From contig JAUIRK010000792.1 of NCBI GenBank assembly GCA_030549495.1, forward strand, positions 129,501-193,500: a stretch of 64,000 nt of DNA. The letters are read 5' to 3'. Made by a program: the position numbers and the translations under genes. Each line of letters opens with the position of its first letter. The first letter of the stretch is position 1. Shown here in pieces: positions 11,965-24,483 of the stretch. The DNA is from Nectonema munidae. Lineage: Eukaryota; Nematomorpha; Nectonematoida; Nectonematidae. Under the pieces are notes generated by a model. The model did not search any database, was not told the DNA's origin, and saw nothing but the letters and a program-made list of their open reading frames with translations.

Positions 11965-12348
11965 GGGATCCGGCCAAAAGCACCCCCCCCCCCTCCCCGG
12001 ACAAAAGCCCACCTGGACAAAATCCCTTCTCTCAAAATGAGAAAGAGGACAGAACCCCCCTCTCTTTTAAACACAAAAACTTGATTTTAATATTAGAGTT
12101 AGTATTAACACAAGCCATAAACTTGATTTTAATATTAGAGTAATACAAAAACTTGATTTAAATATTATAATTAGTGTTAACAAAACACAAAAAGGACGTG
12201 TACAGACAAAAGCCCTACCTGACAAAATCCCTTCCTTCAGAATGAGATAGAGGACAAACTTTCATTTTGAGGGAAAGGATTTTCTTTTGGGGGGGGGGGG
12301 GGCTTTTGTTAGGGGGCGGATTTTGTCCGGGGTTTTTATCCTACCTCC
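11965..12348. mobile_element. Element with long inverted termini and 9-bp flanking duplication
   Basis: AGTTAGGTT occurs immediately on both sides (11956-11964 and 12349-12357). The two ends are long inverted relatives: CCCCGGACAAAAGCCC and GACAAAATCCCTTC words on the left, GGATTTTGTCCGGGG on the right, each with C or G homopolymers. The middle (about 12065-12195) holds three degenerate copies of ACTTGATTTTAATATTAGAG. A 9-bp duplication with long inverted repeats suits a Mutator-like element, but the superfamily is not proven. No transposase. Confidence 0.6.
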
Positions 12349-12357
12349 AGTTAGGTT

Positions 12358-14241
12358 TATGATCAGGAGTTTTTATTTCTGACTTATGCGGGGTGGGAAA
12401 GAGAGCTCTTTTGTTCTTAGCATCTTGTAGATCTTTGGTTTATTGAACGATGTCTTACGTTTGGCATCAAGGGCCAAAGAGAAATTGACAGTTTTGAGAA
12501 TGGGGTAAAGAGGTTGGTTGTGTGTGTTTTCGAGATGCAATTAACCGATCACTCCGGTTTTGGCCAATTCCTTTAAAAATTTCATTTTGTTTAAGTTCTA
12601 TTTATGGGGCATTGGCTGTCAAAGGAGTTAATAGTGAGAGGTTCATATTTGTTAAATGGAATTTTATGTGATTTTCGATTTATTATCGTTTTAAAAATGT
12701 TTTTGCCATATGTGTAAAAGGTTTATAAGGTAATAATAATTATTATTATTATCATTTGTGTTATGTATAAGAATATTGAAAAATTTTAATGTTTTTTTAA
12801 AGTTTTTTCAACTTAACCTTCGGACTACGGGACAATTTTAATATAACACAAACTACGGAGATATGGAAATTTACTCCACATAAAAATATTGAAATTAAAC
12901 AAATTCAATCAACTAAAAAATAAAAAAGTTTACATATAACAAATATTATATATTATGTAGTTAAAAAAAACCCCAAAAAATTGTATTTAATATGTTTTGC
13001 ATTTCAGTGTATTCGAACCTAAAACCTTTTAACCATCGCCATAGTGTATTTTTAAAGAACCGGCATCGTACAAAACTTTAGTATCGTCCCATTACTATCA
13101 CATCCTCCTTTAAATTAAAATAAAAAATGTATTCTTTAAATTAAAGAGTTCTTATATAGTTATGTGTTATAAAAAATATTTGCACCTCCCAAAAATGTCT
13201 CTTGTTCAAATTACTGGCTGCATTACTGCCTCTAATCAAATATAGCTCAAATTTGCATTATTATATCAATGAAGGGGAATTTAAATAACATTAAAAAAAT
13301 ATAGAATTGAGAGAATTCAAAATTTTCTTGCGTCATCCCCAATCTGACATAAAAGTCGCCCTCTGGATATGCGTCTCTGCCTCAAATTAAAAAATCTTTA
13401 TGAAATCTCATTGAGTCGAGGATATCTTCTAGTTCTATATTCCTTTAATTTATTCAAAGATTAATTTTTAAACTGTAAAATAATATGAAAAATATAGTTC
13501 TTAAAAATAGAATTTGAGTCTTTTTTCAATAGTATAAAACTTTTTCATACCCCCCGCCCCCCTTGTTCAAAAATTTCTGGTTGCGCCCTTGTATACGCAT
13601 AAATGTAGACAGGGGTGTAGTCAAGAATTTAAACAAAGGGGTCTCACATTTTTCATCTATGGAAGTAGACAGAAAAATATTTCATAAATTTTTTTTTCAA
13701 TAATTCAAAATTAAGACCACTTTTTTAAATATCCTGTAAAAAGTTCTATATATGAGGTTAATCCTATTACCAATCCAAACAAAAATCATAAAAAGTTGTG
13801 CTTTCTTGCAAGCAAAAATTTGCATGTTTATAGTAAAAAGTGGATCGCCTATCGATTGGGCAGTAAAAAATTTCATAATTGAATTTAATTGTGATAAAAA
13901 TTATTGGAAATCCTTTGAATTTTTTGGATGAAGATTAGAAGAACGACTTGAAGGAAAAAATGTTCCTATTTCAAAAAGGGTGGTATATAGTTTCTATGAA
14001 GTCTACTTGTTTCGATCAAGGCGGTATTCTGTAGATTGAGTGAGCTTAGGAATGGAGCCACTCTAAAATAAAACATGGAAAACTCACTTTCAACGAGAGA
14101 TATATAAAAATACATTACAAAATGGTAATGATGAAGAATCGCTATCTGCTCTGTGCCTTCAGTTTATTGGAAAACTTTCTACCAATTAAATAAATGATTC
14201 TGTTTGAATCACGTTTATTTCAAATATTGTATATTATATAT
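12358..14241. other. No gene recognised; single hAT-like ends
   Basis: At about 13548-13592 a C-rich tract followed by GGTTGCGCCCTTG looks like the right end of a hAT MITE. At 13610 CAGGGGTGTAGTCAAG looks like a hAT left end. Neither has a confirmed partner. No coding exon was recognised. Confidence 0.35.
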
Positions 14242-15146
14242 TAGGAATGTACCGGATAGTAATAAAGCCGGATAACCGGCTTTTAATAAGATTCGGAGTC
14301 GGATATCCAATAAGATTTACCGGATATTAAATCAAACAATTCACATAATTATTTGGTGTAACTTAGTTTAGTTGGTTTTCTATCGTTTGCTTTCTTTCTC
14401 AATGAATTTTTATATAACTTAAGCAGATTTTTGAGACATACGTGTCCCATTGTGCCTGAAAGCGTTAAAGAAAACGTATAATCTAGATACATTTATTTAA
14501 ATTTCACAACAAATTTAAAAAACTTTTATTAAAAAAATATACAAATTTTTCTTCCAACTTGCAAATTGGAAATATTTACTGAGAAGGTTTAAAAATAAAT
14601 TTAAACTTTATTTCATTTTGTGAAATCTTTTATTTTTTTAATTTTACACAACGATTATCAATTTAAAAAACATCATTAAAAATTGCCAAAGCTTGATTCT
14701 TAATATTTTAACAGTATTTTAATTTGAAATAATTTAAAATTTATTCAAATTTAAAATATTTTGTAACTTGTGAAAAAGTAAAAAGTTGTAAACTATTATG
14801 AAAAAGTTAGCAATTTTTTATTTTCAAGTAATTAACATATGAAGTATATTTATTTTGAATCGCTAAGTACTAGCTAAGATAAATATTTGGCATAAAAGTT
14901 TTATAATTTTTATCAAATAATTTTTGAAAAAAAAAGAGGAAAATTTTCAAATCATCTTTTTATTCATAACTGCTATTTTTAATTTCTCTATAATTGTAAA
15001 GAAGTTTAGTAGATCGGTGTTATTGCTCAAAATAATAGTAAATTAATATTAGTTATCAGGCCGGATTATCGGAATATAAGCTAAAATTTAAACCAAGACA
15101 GGATTCCGGTCAGTAAAATTTTAGGCGGATATCCGATATGCCCCTG
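14242..15146. mobile_element. hAT-like non-autonomous element, about 905 bp
   Basis: The termini TAGGAATGTACCGGATA and TATCCGATATGCCCCTG are imperfect inverted repeats, with further CCGGATA/TATCCG words inside each end. The interior is AT-rich without an ORF. No clean target duplication is visible, so the age is probably considerable. Confidence 0.5.
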
Positions 15147-16340
15147 TAAAAAATTAAACTCGCGTTTTTTGGGTTTAAACCCCTTTCCGCAATTCAAAAA
15201 CTGTTGAGTCAATTATTGAAATCAGATACTTTAATATAAAATTAAAAAAAGTTTAGGGATATAAAGAGAATTAAATTAGTTCCGAATATATAAATGTAAT
15301 AGGCTGAGTAAAGTTGTCTCTATTCTGATTTAGTGCAGGGTGGAGCACTTAAAACTAGATATCATTGTACGGAGATAGGTCTTTACAAAACAAAAATATA
15401 AAGGCGTTGAATAGTCGAGAACCAGATTTTATGCTACATTCAATATACTTAAGAAAAAAATAATTTACAACGTTCTATAAAGGTTTGATTTATTGAAATC
15501 CAAAGTATATTGCTAGTGTATTAAATGGAAATTTCATTATTTTAGCGTATTAGTAATCAACAACATGCACAAGAATTTTAAATTTAAGCTTTACAATAAT
15601 TTTTATCAATTAGCTTAAAAATAAAAAATAACTTAAAAAACCCATAATTAATTTTTTTTAAGATCAAGAATTTCTTAAAATTAATGCTAAAATTCAAAAA
15701 TTTACCATAAAAAAAATAAAGCCGACTTTTTAATTAATAAGATCAGAAATGAACATTAAAATTAAAAAATTAAAAAAGATTTACTTTTTTTTTACAAAAT
15801 AAAAAATAACGTAATGCATATTCACCCTTTATTATCACCATTAACTTTCAGTAAAATAAATCGTCAATAAGTGCAAGTCTTCAACATAGCATATTCATAT
15901 TTACTCTTTTAATACTGAACTTTATCTAGACTCGATATTTTTCAAACAAAATTTTTTGAATATCATGATATTTCACAATCAATATGTGTTGATGATGTCT
16001 GTGGTTTTGATTCTCTTTATAACTTTAACTTATTTAATTTAAATTGTCAATCATTTAATTCTATGAAAAAAAATCGTGTGGCGTTGATGAACTCTTTTTA
16101 TTATCATAGACATTCTTCCTAACATTGGATTAATTTTAGCTCATATTATCAATCTGTCTATCCCAAATTTCTACATGGCGTCAGCCCAACTTACTTTCCT
16201 TAAATTATAAAAAATGCTGTTATATGGTTTTCTCCCAAACAAAAATTAGTAGACTTGATAGGACTTCATGCAAATTCTTCTTTAATTTTCATGCACTTTG
16301 GAAGAGGGAAACAATTTTGCACTGTTGCTGACGAAAAATT
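15147..16340. other. No gene recognised
   Basis: AT-rich. The segment from about 15900 onward may be the decayed upstream part of the LINE fragment that follows, but no motif there could be read with confidence. Confidence 0.35.
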
Positions 16341-16821
16341 GTGCAAACGCTTTGCAAACTCCTTATTTGCATAAGCTGCTTTACAACACTTAACATATCT
16401 TTAAATGGTGTTCCTTTAAGCATAGTCGACTATCCCAACTCTTTAGGAGTTATTTTCACAAGCAATTTATCTTGGTCTAAGCATATATCATATATACTCA
16501 CAAGAGTCATAAGGTTGCTTTACCTTCCTAAATAAAATGAGCCTATTTCAAAAAAAAATTTTAAGCGCATTTGCGCCTCAATTTTACTATACATCTAGTT
16601 TTAAAAATGGTACCTTTAAATCCTATTTTATTAATAGTTACTCGCTTTATGCTCATTTCACTCATTGTCATGATTTATTTCATAATCCGCAAATAATAAA
16701 TAAAGCCTTATTCCCTTCAATCCTGATCAGAACTCTTTTCCTCGTTAACTCGCATCATCGCAGACTCAATCTCAAAAGCTCTTTATGTTTCAAAACCTCA
16801 GTTAAAGGCATTTTATCATAA
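16341..16821 (+). mobile_element. LINE 3' fragment (reverse transcriptase C-terminal part)
   Basis: The ORF 16341-16535 includes SIVDYPNSLGVIFTSN followed by LSWSKHISYI. This resembles the FLGV...L.W..HI segment that follows the reverse transcriptase core in jockey/CR1-type LINEs. A second ORF (16537-16821) in a nearby frame may be the remaining C-terminus. The catalytic core and endonuclease were not found, so this is a 5'-truncated, decayed copy. The clade cannot be assigned. Confidence 0.45.
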
Positions 16822-17417
16822 TAACTGCTTTTTTGATTTAAATCTAATAAATATATATATTTTCTGTTTTAGTAATTATCCGCACATTTCATCATATATT
16901 TTTTTAATCACATACTCATAGATACTAATATTACATTACATACATTAAATATCGTTTTTTTCTGCATCATAATACTCAGTCAAGCCAACGTGAAGCCGTT
17001 GAAATCTCGATGAAGCATCACACCTTCCTTTTTCACCTTCACTGCTGGACACCGTTACACTGTGATTCTACTTGTGTTTTCATTATAATAAATTCTTCTT
17101 CAATTCTAAGTTTGATGATATATCTAACTTAGTATTGGATTTCGATTCAAACAATTTCTCTAACGTAAGTGTTTTTGCACTTCGATAAACTTGGCTATCA
17201 ACTAATTTTTTGAATCAGTTCATTATTTCTGGTTATCATTTTTAGTCACAAGCCAGAAGACTTTTGGTTTCTACACATTCTGGTTTAGCATTTTTCATAC
17301 ATAACTCTTTCAACTCCTTTTCCTTTATCTTTCATTCATAAAATGAGTCATTTGAAGTTTTTTCAATTGAAATTAAAATCAAAAACTCTAAAAAGATAGT
17401 TATTCACAATCTATATA
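16822..17417. other. No gene recognised between LINE fragment and Helitron
   Basis: AT-rich DNA. The Helitron 5' terminus should lie in or near this interval, but no unambiguous TC start with recognisable context was found. Confidence 0.35.
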
Positions 17418-20400
17418 AATGAAACTGCAGAAGAAGCAGAAGAACGTACATATTGCGATGCTCTACCTCAAAGAAATAAAAGATTTAATAATAGAAATAC
17501 TGCAAGTTCCCTTAATTTTGCAAGAATTAATAATCAAAATGTTTTACCTGATTCGCATTATTTAGGTCAGTAACATTCTTAATCAAACACCCAATTTCAG
17601 TCAATTGTATTTTTACTTGTAAAAGAGATGTTAGGGAAATAATTCAAAATGTATTAAACAGAGTTTCGCCTTATGCTACAGCTTATAGGCATATGGCTGA
17701 TGTTGAGAAAGAACAAGAAGAAATTGCAAAGCAAGAGAATCATTTACCATTAATAATAACAATGGTAATGAGTGAAGGTAATGGCAGAAGAAGATATAAT
17801 GCTCCTCTACACGAAGAAGTTGTTGCAATTTTCACCAGTAATGATGGTGCCCCTCCACTTAACCAAAGTGTTGTATATGCCCATAATCAACCTCTTAGAC
17901 CTATTCCATATATTTTTGCAAACATTGATTCAATGATTTACCCACTAATTTTTCCTAGGGGCCAAGCTGGATGGGACCCAAATCTTAATCATTTTCCACA
18001 ACGTTCAACTCCGGTGCGCAATAGACTAACAAAACTAGAATATTATGTTTATAGAATTGCTTTTTCTGGTTTGCATTTAGCAGGAAAACTATTTCAACAA
18101 TTTCTGGTTGATGCCTATGCAAAGTTGAAGGTCAACGCCTTTCTTTTATTCGAAATAATCAAACTCAATTTAGAGCAGAAACATATCAAAATTTGGTAGA
18201 CCATCTGCAAAGTACTGCTGATGATCTTTCCCGATAATTTTATTCTCCCATCAACTTTTCAAGGGTCTTCACGTCAAATGCATCAATTATATCTTGATGC
18301 GATAGCGTTTGTGGCTAAAAATGGAAAACGTGATCTTTTTTTAACATTTACATGTAACACAAAATGGCTAGAAATTGTTGAAAATTTATTGCCAGATCAA
18401 ACGGCTTCTGATAGATCTGACTGGGTTTTCAAATTAAAAGGGGAAGCCTTAAAGAATTACTTAAAGAGTGGTGTTATTTGTGGCCATGTAGATGTTATTG
18501 AGTTCCAAAAAAGTAGGACTTCCTCATGTCTATATGCTCTTGGATCTAAGTAATGATTTTAAATTGTATAATGCAGATGACATTGACACACTTATTTCGG
18601 CACAAATTCCAGATCCTGAAGAAGACTCCGAACTATATGAAATAATTAAATCTTGCATGATCCATAATCCATGTGGACATTTGAACAATTCATCACAATG
18701 TATGCAAGATGGAACTTGCATTAAAGACTATCCTAAACAATTTAATCAGCGCACTATCCTTAATAATAATGGCTATCCTTTATATTTTAGACCTGATAAC
18801 GGCCGCACAGTCACTATCAGGAATGTTGAATTAGATAACAAATGGGTTTTCCCTTATAACCCCTTTTTATGTAAGAAATACAGTGCACATATAAATTTAG
18901 AGGCTGCGTTAGTATCAAAAGTGTAAATATCTTTACAAATATGTCTACAAAGGCTATGCCACTGCTCATGTTGAAATTAATGAACGCATTGATCATGATG
19001 AAATTAAAACATATTTAGATGCCAGATATGTTTCTCCTCCTGAAGCATCCTGGCGCTTATTTACATTCCCCATGCATACACAAAGTCATAACATTATTAA
19101 ACTTCCATTACATCTTCCTAATCAGCAAAGCATTTATTTTAGAGAAGGCGAAGAAAATCCCGCACTTTCTAGGGCCCATCATAAAATGTTAATTGCTTGG
19201 TTCTACCTGAATTAAAATGATGAAAACGCCAGGCAGTACTTATACACCGATATTCCTTATCATTATGTCTTCAAAACTTCGGAAAAAATGGGTAATTAGA
19301 CAGGTGGGGCTGAAAAAGTAGTAAGTAGGATGTATAACGCCAGTATTAGAGAGGGTGAGCATTACTTTCTACGCATTCTTCTTTTGCACGTACCTGATCC
19401 CACATCTTATGAGTATTTAAAAACATATAATGAAACTTTCTATTCAACTTTTAGGGAAATATAAATTCCACGTAATTTATTAGTAGATGACAGTTTGGGG
19501 GTTCGCACTATGACAGAATTTGTTGAGACAGCATCGCCTTCACAAATAAGAGTTTCATTTTCTTTTATTTTGATTCATGGTGAGCCAAGTAATTGTTTTG
19601 ATTTCTGGCAAACTTTTCGTTTGGATATGATGAAGGATTATCTCCAGTATGAGTCTGATTTCAAAGCTGAAAAATCTGCACTTGGAAAAATTCAAAGTAT
19701 TCTCGAACAATTTGGAAGACACTTATTGATTTTTGATTTCCAGCTTTGAAAGAAACATTAATTGAAGATCTGCCCAACATTCAACAAGCTAGAGAAGAAG
19801 CTTCTAATATAAGAACTATGCTTAACGCTGAACAAATTTCTGTTGCTGATTCAGTAATTGGTTCCTTAGAAAAAATGACAAATATTCAGCTAATGTTTTC
19901 TTTATTGATGGTCCAGGTGGCACAGATAAGACTTTCACATATAACTACATTATTAAAGAAATTATTGGTCGTAATTTGAATGTCCTTACTTGTGCTTGGA
20001 CATAAATTGCTGCCACTTTGTTGGAAGAAGGCAGAACTGTTCATTCTGTTTTTAAGTTACCTGTTTTAGATAATGCAACGTGTAATATCAAACCAAATAG
20101 CAAACATGCTGAATTTCTCCGTAAACGAGATATCATAATTTTTGACGAAGCTAACACGATTCCTAAATACGCCCTTGAAGCCATTGATAAAATGCTTAGA
20201 GATACCTGTAACTCTAATGTACTATTTGCTGGAAAAATTATTTTTCTTGGTGGAGATTTGCGTTAAAACTTTTCCGGTTGTAAAAAGAGGAAACACCGCC
20301 AAAATCCTTGAAAAGGTCTTATATATGGCCCTTAGTTAAAGTCTTTCAACTCCATACCAATATGAGGGCCGCCCAACAAGACACCAGCTTTTCCGAATTT

Positions 20401-21395
20401 CTTCATTCTGTAAAAAATGGACAACTACCTGTTAAGTATAATGACCTTTCAAAGATTGTATTGAGATAACAAATGTATTTGTATTATATAAAAGTGATAA
20501 CATTATTACTTCTCTTTTTAATGATGATGGTATTAACGTTGCAGACAAAGTCATTTTAACTCCGACCAACGAAGACTCTTTAGAAATTAACAACAAAGTA
20601 TTACATCAACTTCCGGGAAAATCTAAAATATATTACAGTACTGACTCTGTGGTTAGGGATGATCAAGAAGAAATCGATCTTTATCCAGTGAAGTTTATCA
20701 ATTCCTTGACACCCTCTGGTATGCCACAAAATAAGCTCATATTAAAAGTAGGATGTATCGTAATGCTTCTTCGAATAGCCAGAGGGGGGCAAGGGAGCAG
20801 TGCCCCCCCCCCCCCCCCCCCCCCAATTAATTTTATTTCCAATATGCTTGCCCCCCTAAATTCCTTGCATGCCCCCCCCCCCCCCCCCAACTTCCATTTT
20901 TTGGCTACGCCACTGCTTCGAAATCTTAGCCTTAAAGATGGTCTCTGTAATGGAATACGACTTAGAATATCTAAATTAATGGATAATACAATTCAGTGTC
21001 AAATTCTTACTCGTGTTAACTGTGGAAAGAATGTCTTGATTACTAGAATTCCCCTATCTCCTAACGATACAAATCTTCTTTTCAAATTAAGCGTATTCAG
21101 TTTACAATCAGATTGTCTTATGCACTCACTATCAATAAAAGTCAGGGACAGACTTTTCAAAAGGTTGGTATTTTTTTAAAGAAACCATGTTTCAGTCATG
21201 GACAACTTTATGTTGCTCTTTCAAGAGCAAGATGTTTTCACGCCATTAAATTTCAGGTCTATCAAACTCATCAACAAGGATATCACAACAATAATTTATA
21301 TACAAAAAAATATTGTTTACCCACAAATTTTTCATTGAAATATATTTTCATTATTTTTTTGTATATAAAATTTAGAATTTTTCATCTCTTATTCT
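17418..21395 (+). mobile_element. Decayed autonomous Helitron (Rep-helicase)
   Basis: A plus-strand series of ORFs in shifting frames encodes the Helitron RepHel protein. In order: an N-terminal part (NETAEEAEERTY, VSPYATAYRHMADVEKE), HLAGKLFQQFLVDAYAK, ILPSTFQGSSRQMHQ with LFLTFTCN, the HUH region read as GLPHVYMLL, the tyrosine region CKYLYKYVYKGY, then a Pif1-like helicase. In the helicase Walker A reads GPGGTDKT, Walker B is IIIFDEAN, and the last motif is [11 protein letters not shown]. Intact relatives have HxH in the HUH motif, and here the second histidine is tyrosine. Walker A has D where GKT normally has G. Several frameshifts and stops separate the ORFs, and a MITE sits at 20777-20915. 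The element is inactive. Confidence 0.9.
20777..20915. mobile_element. hAT MITE inserted in the Helitron helicase, 139 bp
   Basis: It is flanked by CTTCGAAT and CTTCGAAA (seven of eight positions). The right end GGCTACGCCACTG is identical to the right terminus family of the element at 2436-3203. The left end starts at AGCCAGAGGGGGG and seems to lack the first nine bases of the canonical terminus. Two C homopolymers fill much of it. It interrupts the Helitron ORF and is therefore younger. Confidence 0.75.
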
Positions 21396-21430
21396 GGTTA
21401 TAAATACGATTATTTTTAGGTTTGGCAGAC

Positions 21431-21702
21431 AAAAAACGATTGCATCCTAAAGCCATATGGCTCAGGTCGGTGTGGGGATCCAAGTTAAAGAAAGATCATT
21501 TCAAAATGAAGAAAGGACTAAAAAGATGAATACTACACAAATAGGAGAGGTCGGATTAAACATTAAGAAGAATTATAATACTATACCAAAAACGATGGCA
21601 TCCTAAAGCCATATGGCTGAGGTAGGCGATCCAAGTTAAGACAAGAAATATGATTTCAAAATCACCAAAGAAATAAAAAGATCAATACTACACAAATAGT
21701 TT
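21431..21702. repeat. Tandem duplication, about 157-bp spacing
   Basis: Two diverged copies each begin AACGATNGCATCCTAAAGCC, continue with ATATGGCT and ATCCAAGTTAA, and end ATACTACACAAATAG (copies about 21434-21543 and 21590-21702). They lie between the Helitron helicase and the GC-rich ORF at 21827. Function unknown. Confidence 0.65.
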
Positions 21703-21826
21703 CGACAAAACTAAAAAAATCAATTCTACATAAATTAATAGATGATGGGTGGGTGGGGGCATACAAAGTGGAACCTCTCTTTAATTGCTGACTCTCAACT
21801 AATTCATCAATCCAACTAACCCACAT

Positions 21827-22462
21827 ATGACTGCACCTTCATCGTCCCAAGCGTCGGAAGGTTTCACCACGCCTCAACGACCAGCATACACCTTCGTTCC
21901 TCGACCATCTCGCTTGGAATCCGTGGGGTTCTTGGGAGAATATACTCTCCAGACCCTCGGTGACCAGGTCGCTCAACTCGCTCGTCAAATAGAAAACCTG
22001 GCTATGCCGACTACGTCGGGAGCAGCCCGGTCCGAAACTCCAATTCCTGATTCTCCAGCTCCAACTCAACCTCTACGTGGACATTTCCAACCCGCTCTAC
22101 CTTTGGGTTATGGAACACTGGATCACGGTGAGGTTGGGATCTACAACACGCCCCCTCTGGATCTGGCTCTACAGCGAATCCGGATTATCAAAGAATTGGC
22201 ACCTCATAAAGAGATGCATACCAAGGATGAGGTCCTTATGAGCTACCTAGGTCTCATTGAGCAGACCATCGATGGCTTAGACATGGATGGGCTAACTCAA
22301 CTCCATAATTCCCTCCGAGTCAATATCATAGCGCTATACACAAACTGGACAAGAGCTGGAGCCTCGGCCTCCTCCGTGTTGTCGGCTGCCAAAATCACTG
22401 GCATCCCGGATCCAGCTCCTGCCCGTCAACCTGCGCAATCCTTTCGCGGCGGTTGTAGGTAA
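21827..22462 (+). CDS. Orphan GC-rich ORF, 211 residues, unknown
   Basis: I do not recognise this protein. It starts MTAPSSSQASEG, has a proline/serine/threonine-rich N-terminal third, a short heptad-like stretch around residues 40-60 (QTLGDQVAQLARQIENL) and a second helix-rich part around residues 105-190. No zinc knuckle, signal peptide or membrane segment is visible. Its codons are clearly GC-richer than everything around it, which suggests either selection or recent arrival. A sequence resembling a splice donor (TAG|GTAAAA) lies at its end. A capsid-like first ORF of a retroelement fossil is one possibility, and an exon of an unknown host gene or cargo carried beside the Helitron are others. 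Confidence 0.4.
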   Translation: MTAPSSSQASEGFTTPQRPAYTFVPRPSRLESVGFLGEYTLQTLGDQVAQLARQIENLAMPTTSGAARSETPIPDSPAPTQPLRGHFQPALPLGYGTLDHGEVGIYNTPPLDLALQRIRIIKELAPHKEMHTKDEVLMSYLGLIEQTIDGLDMDGLTQLHNSLRVNIIALYTNWTRAGASASSVLSAAKITGIPDPAPARQPAQSFRGGCR

Positions 22463-23830
22463 AAATACTTGAAAATAGAAGTAATAGAAAATGGCTGTTA
22501 AAAATCAGCGTAATGAACAATTGGAGAAATCTAAAAAGAGGTTAGAAAACAGGCAAAAACATATGTGAGAATCGGAAAACAAAGTAATTAGATAAATAAT
22601 AAATAGTGGTCGTAGCGAAACAGGCAACAATGAGTGTGAGATTTCTGGCTCACATGATACCCCCGCCGGGGTTATATAGTTTTATGGAGTGACCTGTATT
22701 CCAGATAAAGTAATTTAAAATCCATTTATACACACGCATACCTGCAAGTAGGCGCGGAATAATAAACAAAAATCATATTTTTTGAAATACATATGTAAAA
22801 CACAGGTATAAAAACCGCTGTGTTTTGCGTATGCAGTTTACCGTAGCTTCATGACTGTTTTTAATTGATTTTCAAACAAATTAACTATAACCATTTTGTG
22901 GTGCTTGAAAATGAATCAAAGAATAGAGAACAGCGAGAAAAGACCACGGAAACGGCTAGTAATATATAATTATTTAAAATTTGAATATTCTTGGATACAA
23001 TTTTCAGGCGTAAAGCCCTAATTAGATTGACACTTCCAGAAATTTTCATACCTTATTTGCGAAGATTGAGTCGAGAAATAAAATCAGTATGGTCGATTTG
23101 GTATAAAAAATTAATTTTATTTAAAATTTGAATGCATATTTTCCAAGACCATTTTATCATTAATTAAAATTTTGATTGACATTTGCTACAAAGTTTTTTA
23201 TTAGAAAGATTTGTATATATAAGTGTTATGTGTGCCGATATATATATAATTATAAATTTTAAACAATGTATTTAATGTAAACACTAAGTTATTATACATT
23301 ATAATTGTAAGGTATCCATCGTCGACATAATATACTACTATTAACACTCGCTCAAAGCCACCACTTAATACTAAGACTAACTTTATTTATATGTCACCTT
23401 ACTAGGAGAACCATCAAAGATAATAATTGTCTCAATCTGGCATTAAGCCTAGAACCAAAAATTGCACGATAATAGAAGCCTCGTCTCAACACGTAAGGTG
23501 GCGTGTGCTTTATATTTTATTCTTCAATAAAGGGTTTCATCTACAATAATATAAAAATTTGGTTGAAAAAAAGTACATCTGACTTTTAACATGAGAGCAT
23601 CATTTATAGAAGTTTTTATTGATAGAGGAGGGGGATAAAATACCCCTCACTATAAGTAATATGGAAGGTCTACTCCCAAGCCAAACAAGTTTTTTAAATA
23701 ATACAAATACAGATGAATTGATAGAATTTAAATTTATCGTGGTAGCATGAAGGATTTATTTCCCCGTATTTAGAGTGTTACCCTTTTCAATGAATCAATT
23801 GCAATCTGTTTCAAAGAGTAAACTCTAGCT
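22463..23830. other. No gene recognised downstream of the orphan ORF
   Basis: AT-rich DNA with one GC-richer patch near 22600-22680 (CCCCCGCCGGGG). No exon, RNA gene or repeat terminus could be assigned. Confidence 0.4.
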
Positions 23831-24198
23831 CAGAGGTGGGCACTTTTCAGTGTAAGGGCCTTATCTAAAAAAGCACATTTTTCAAAGACATTTTTAAGAA
23901 CGTTAAAAGAAAAAGTTATTTATAGAATTAAAAGAAAAAATTAATTTTTATTAAAATTGGTCTTTATGCAAAAACTTCACCTAAAACACATTTATTTCAC
24001 AAAAAAAAAAGTAATTAACTGAGTAATTTTTCTGTTACACAAATAATGCCAATGAGAATGATGCAGCACTTTAAGATTCAAATACTTGGGTGGGATAAAT
24101 GTGGAGAAGTGTTGGGAAAATTCTAAATGAACATTCTCATTGATGAAAATGTGTATGTACTTTGAGGCCATATACGACCCGTAGTTTGCACACCCCTG
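23831..24198. mobile_element. hAT MITE, 368 bp, with exact target duplication
   Basis: A perfect 8-bp duplication CTCTAGCT lies at 23823-23830 and 24199-24206. The ends are CAGAGGTGGGCACTTTT and AGTTTGCACACCCCTG. It is non-coding and sits just downstream of the HAX1-like gene (which reads on the minus strand). Confidence 0.85.
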
Positions 24199-24399
24199 CT
24201 CTAGCTCTAGGTTATATGCGTGTTCATGTATCAGTACACTTCGAAACTACAACCATGGTAATGAAATCACATGCTTACTCGCCCAAACTTTTATTATCTC
24301 TTATGATCAATACAATATAAATTATCCATCCTCCAAAGATTTTTAGCATTTCTACTACTCAAACAAACACTAAAAATTTAAATAAGGCATAAAATAAGA

Positions 24400-24405
24400 T
24401 TTATT
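24400..24405 (-). terminator. Poly(A) signal of the HAX1-like gene
   Basis: AATAAA on the minus strand (TTTATT on plus), about 80 bases beyond the stop codon of the minus-strand HAX1-like ORF. Position and orientation fit a polyadenylation signal. Use is inferred. Confidence 0.5.
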
Positions 24406-24483
24406 AAAGGGTTTAGCGTAAATAACAATAAAATAGAACGCAGAACACAAATAAAGATTCATAAATTAACTATATTTGAGATA

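Noticed and set aside
13610-14040. Complete hAT MITE starting CAGGGGTGTAGTC
   Set aside because: No matching right terminus or target duplication was found, so only a lone end is noted.
20681-20890. Glycine-rich ORF on the minus strand
   Set aside because: Glycine runs are translations of the C homopolymers in the MITE inserted in the Helitron.
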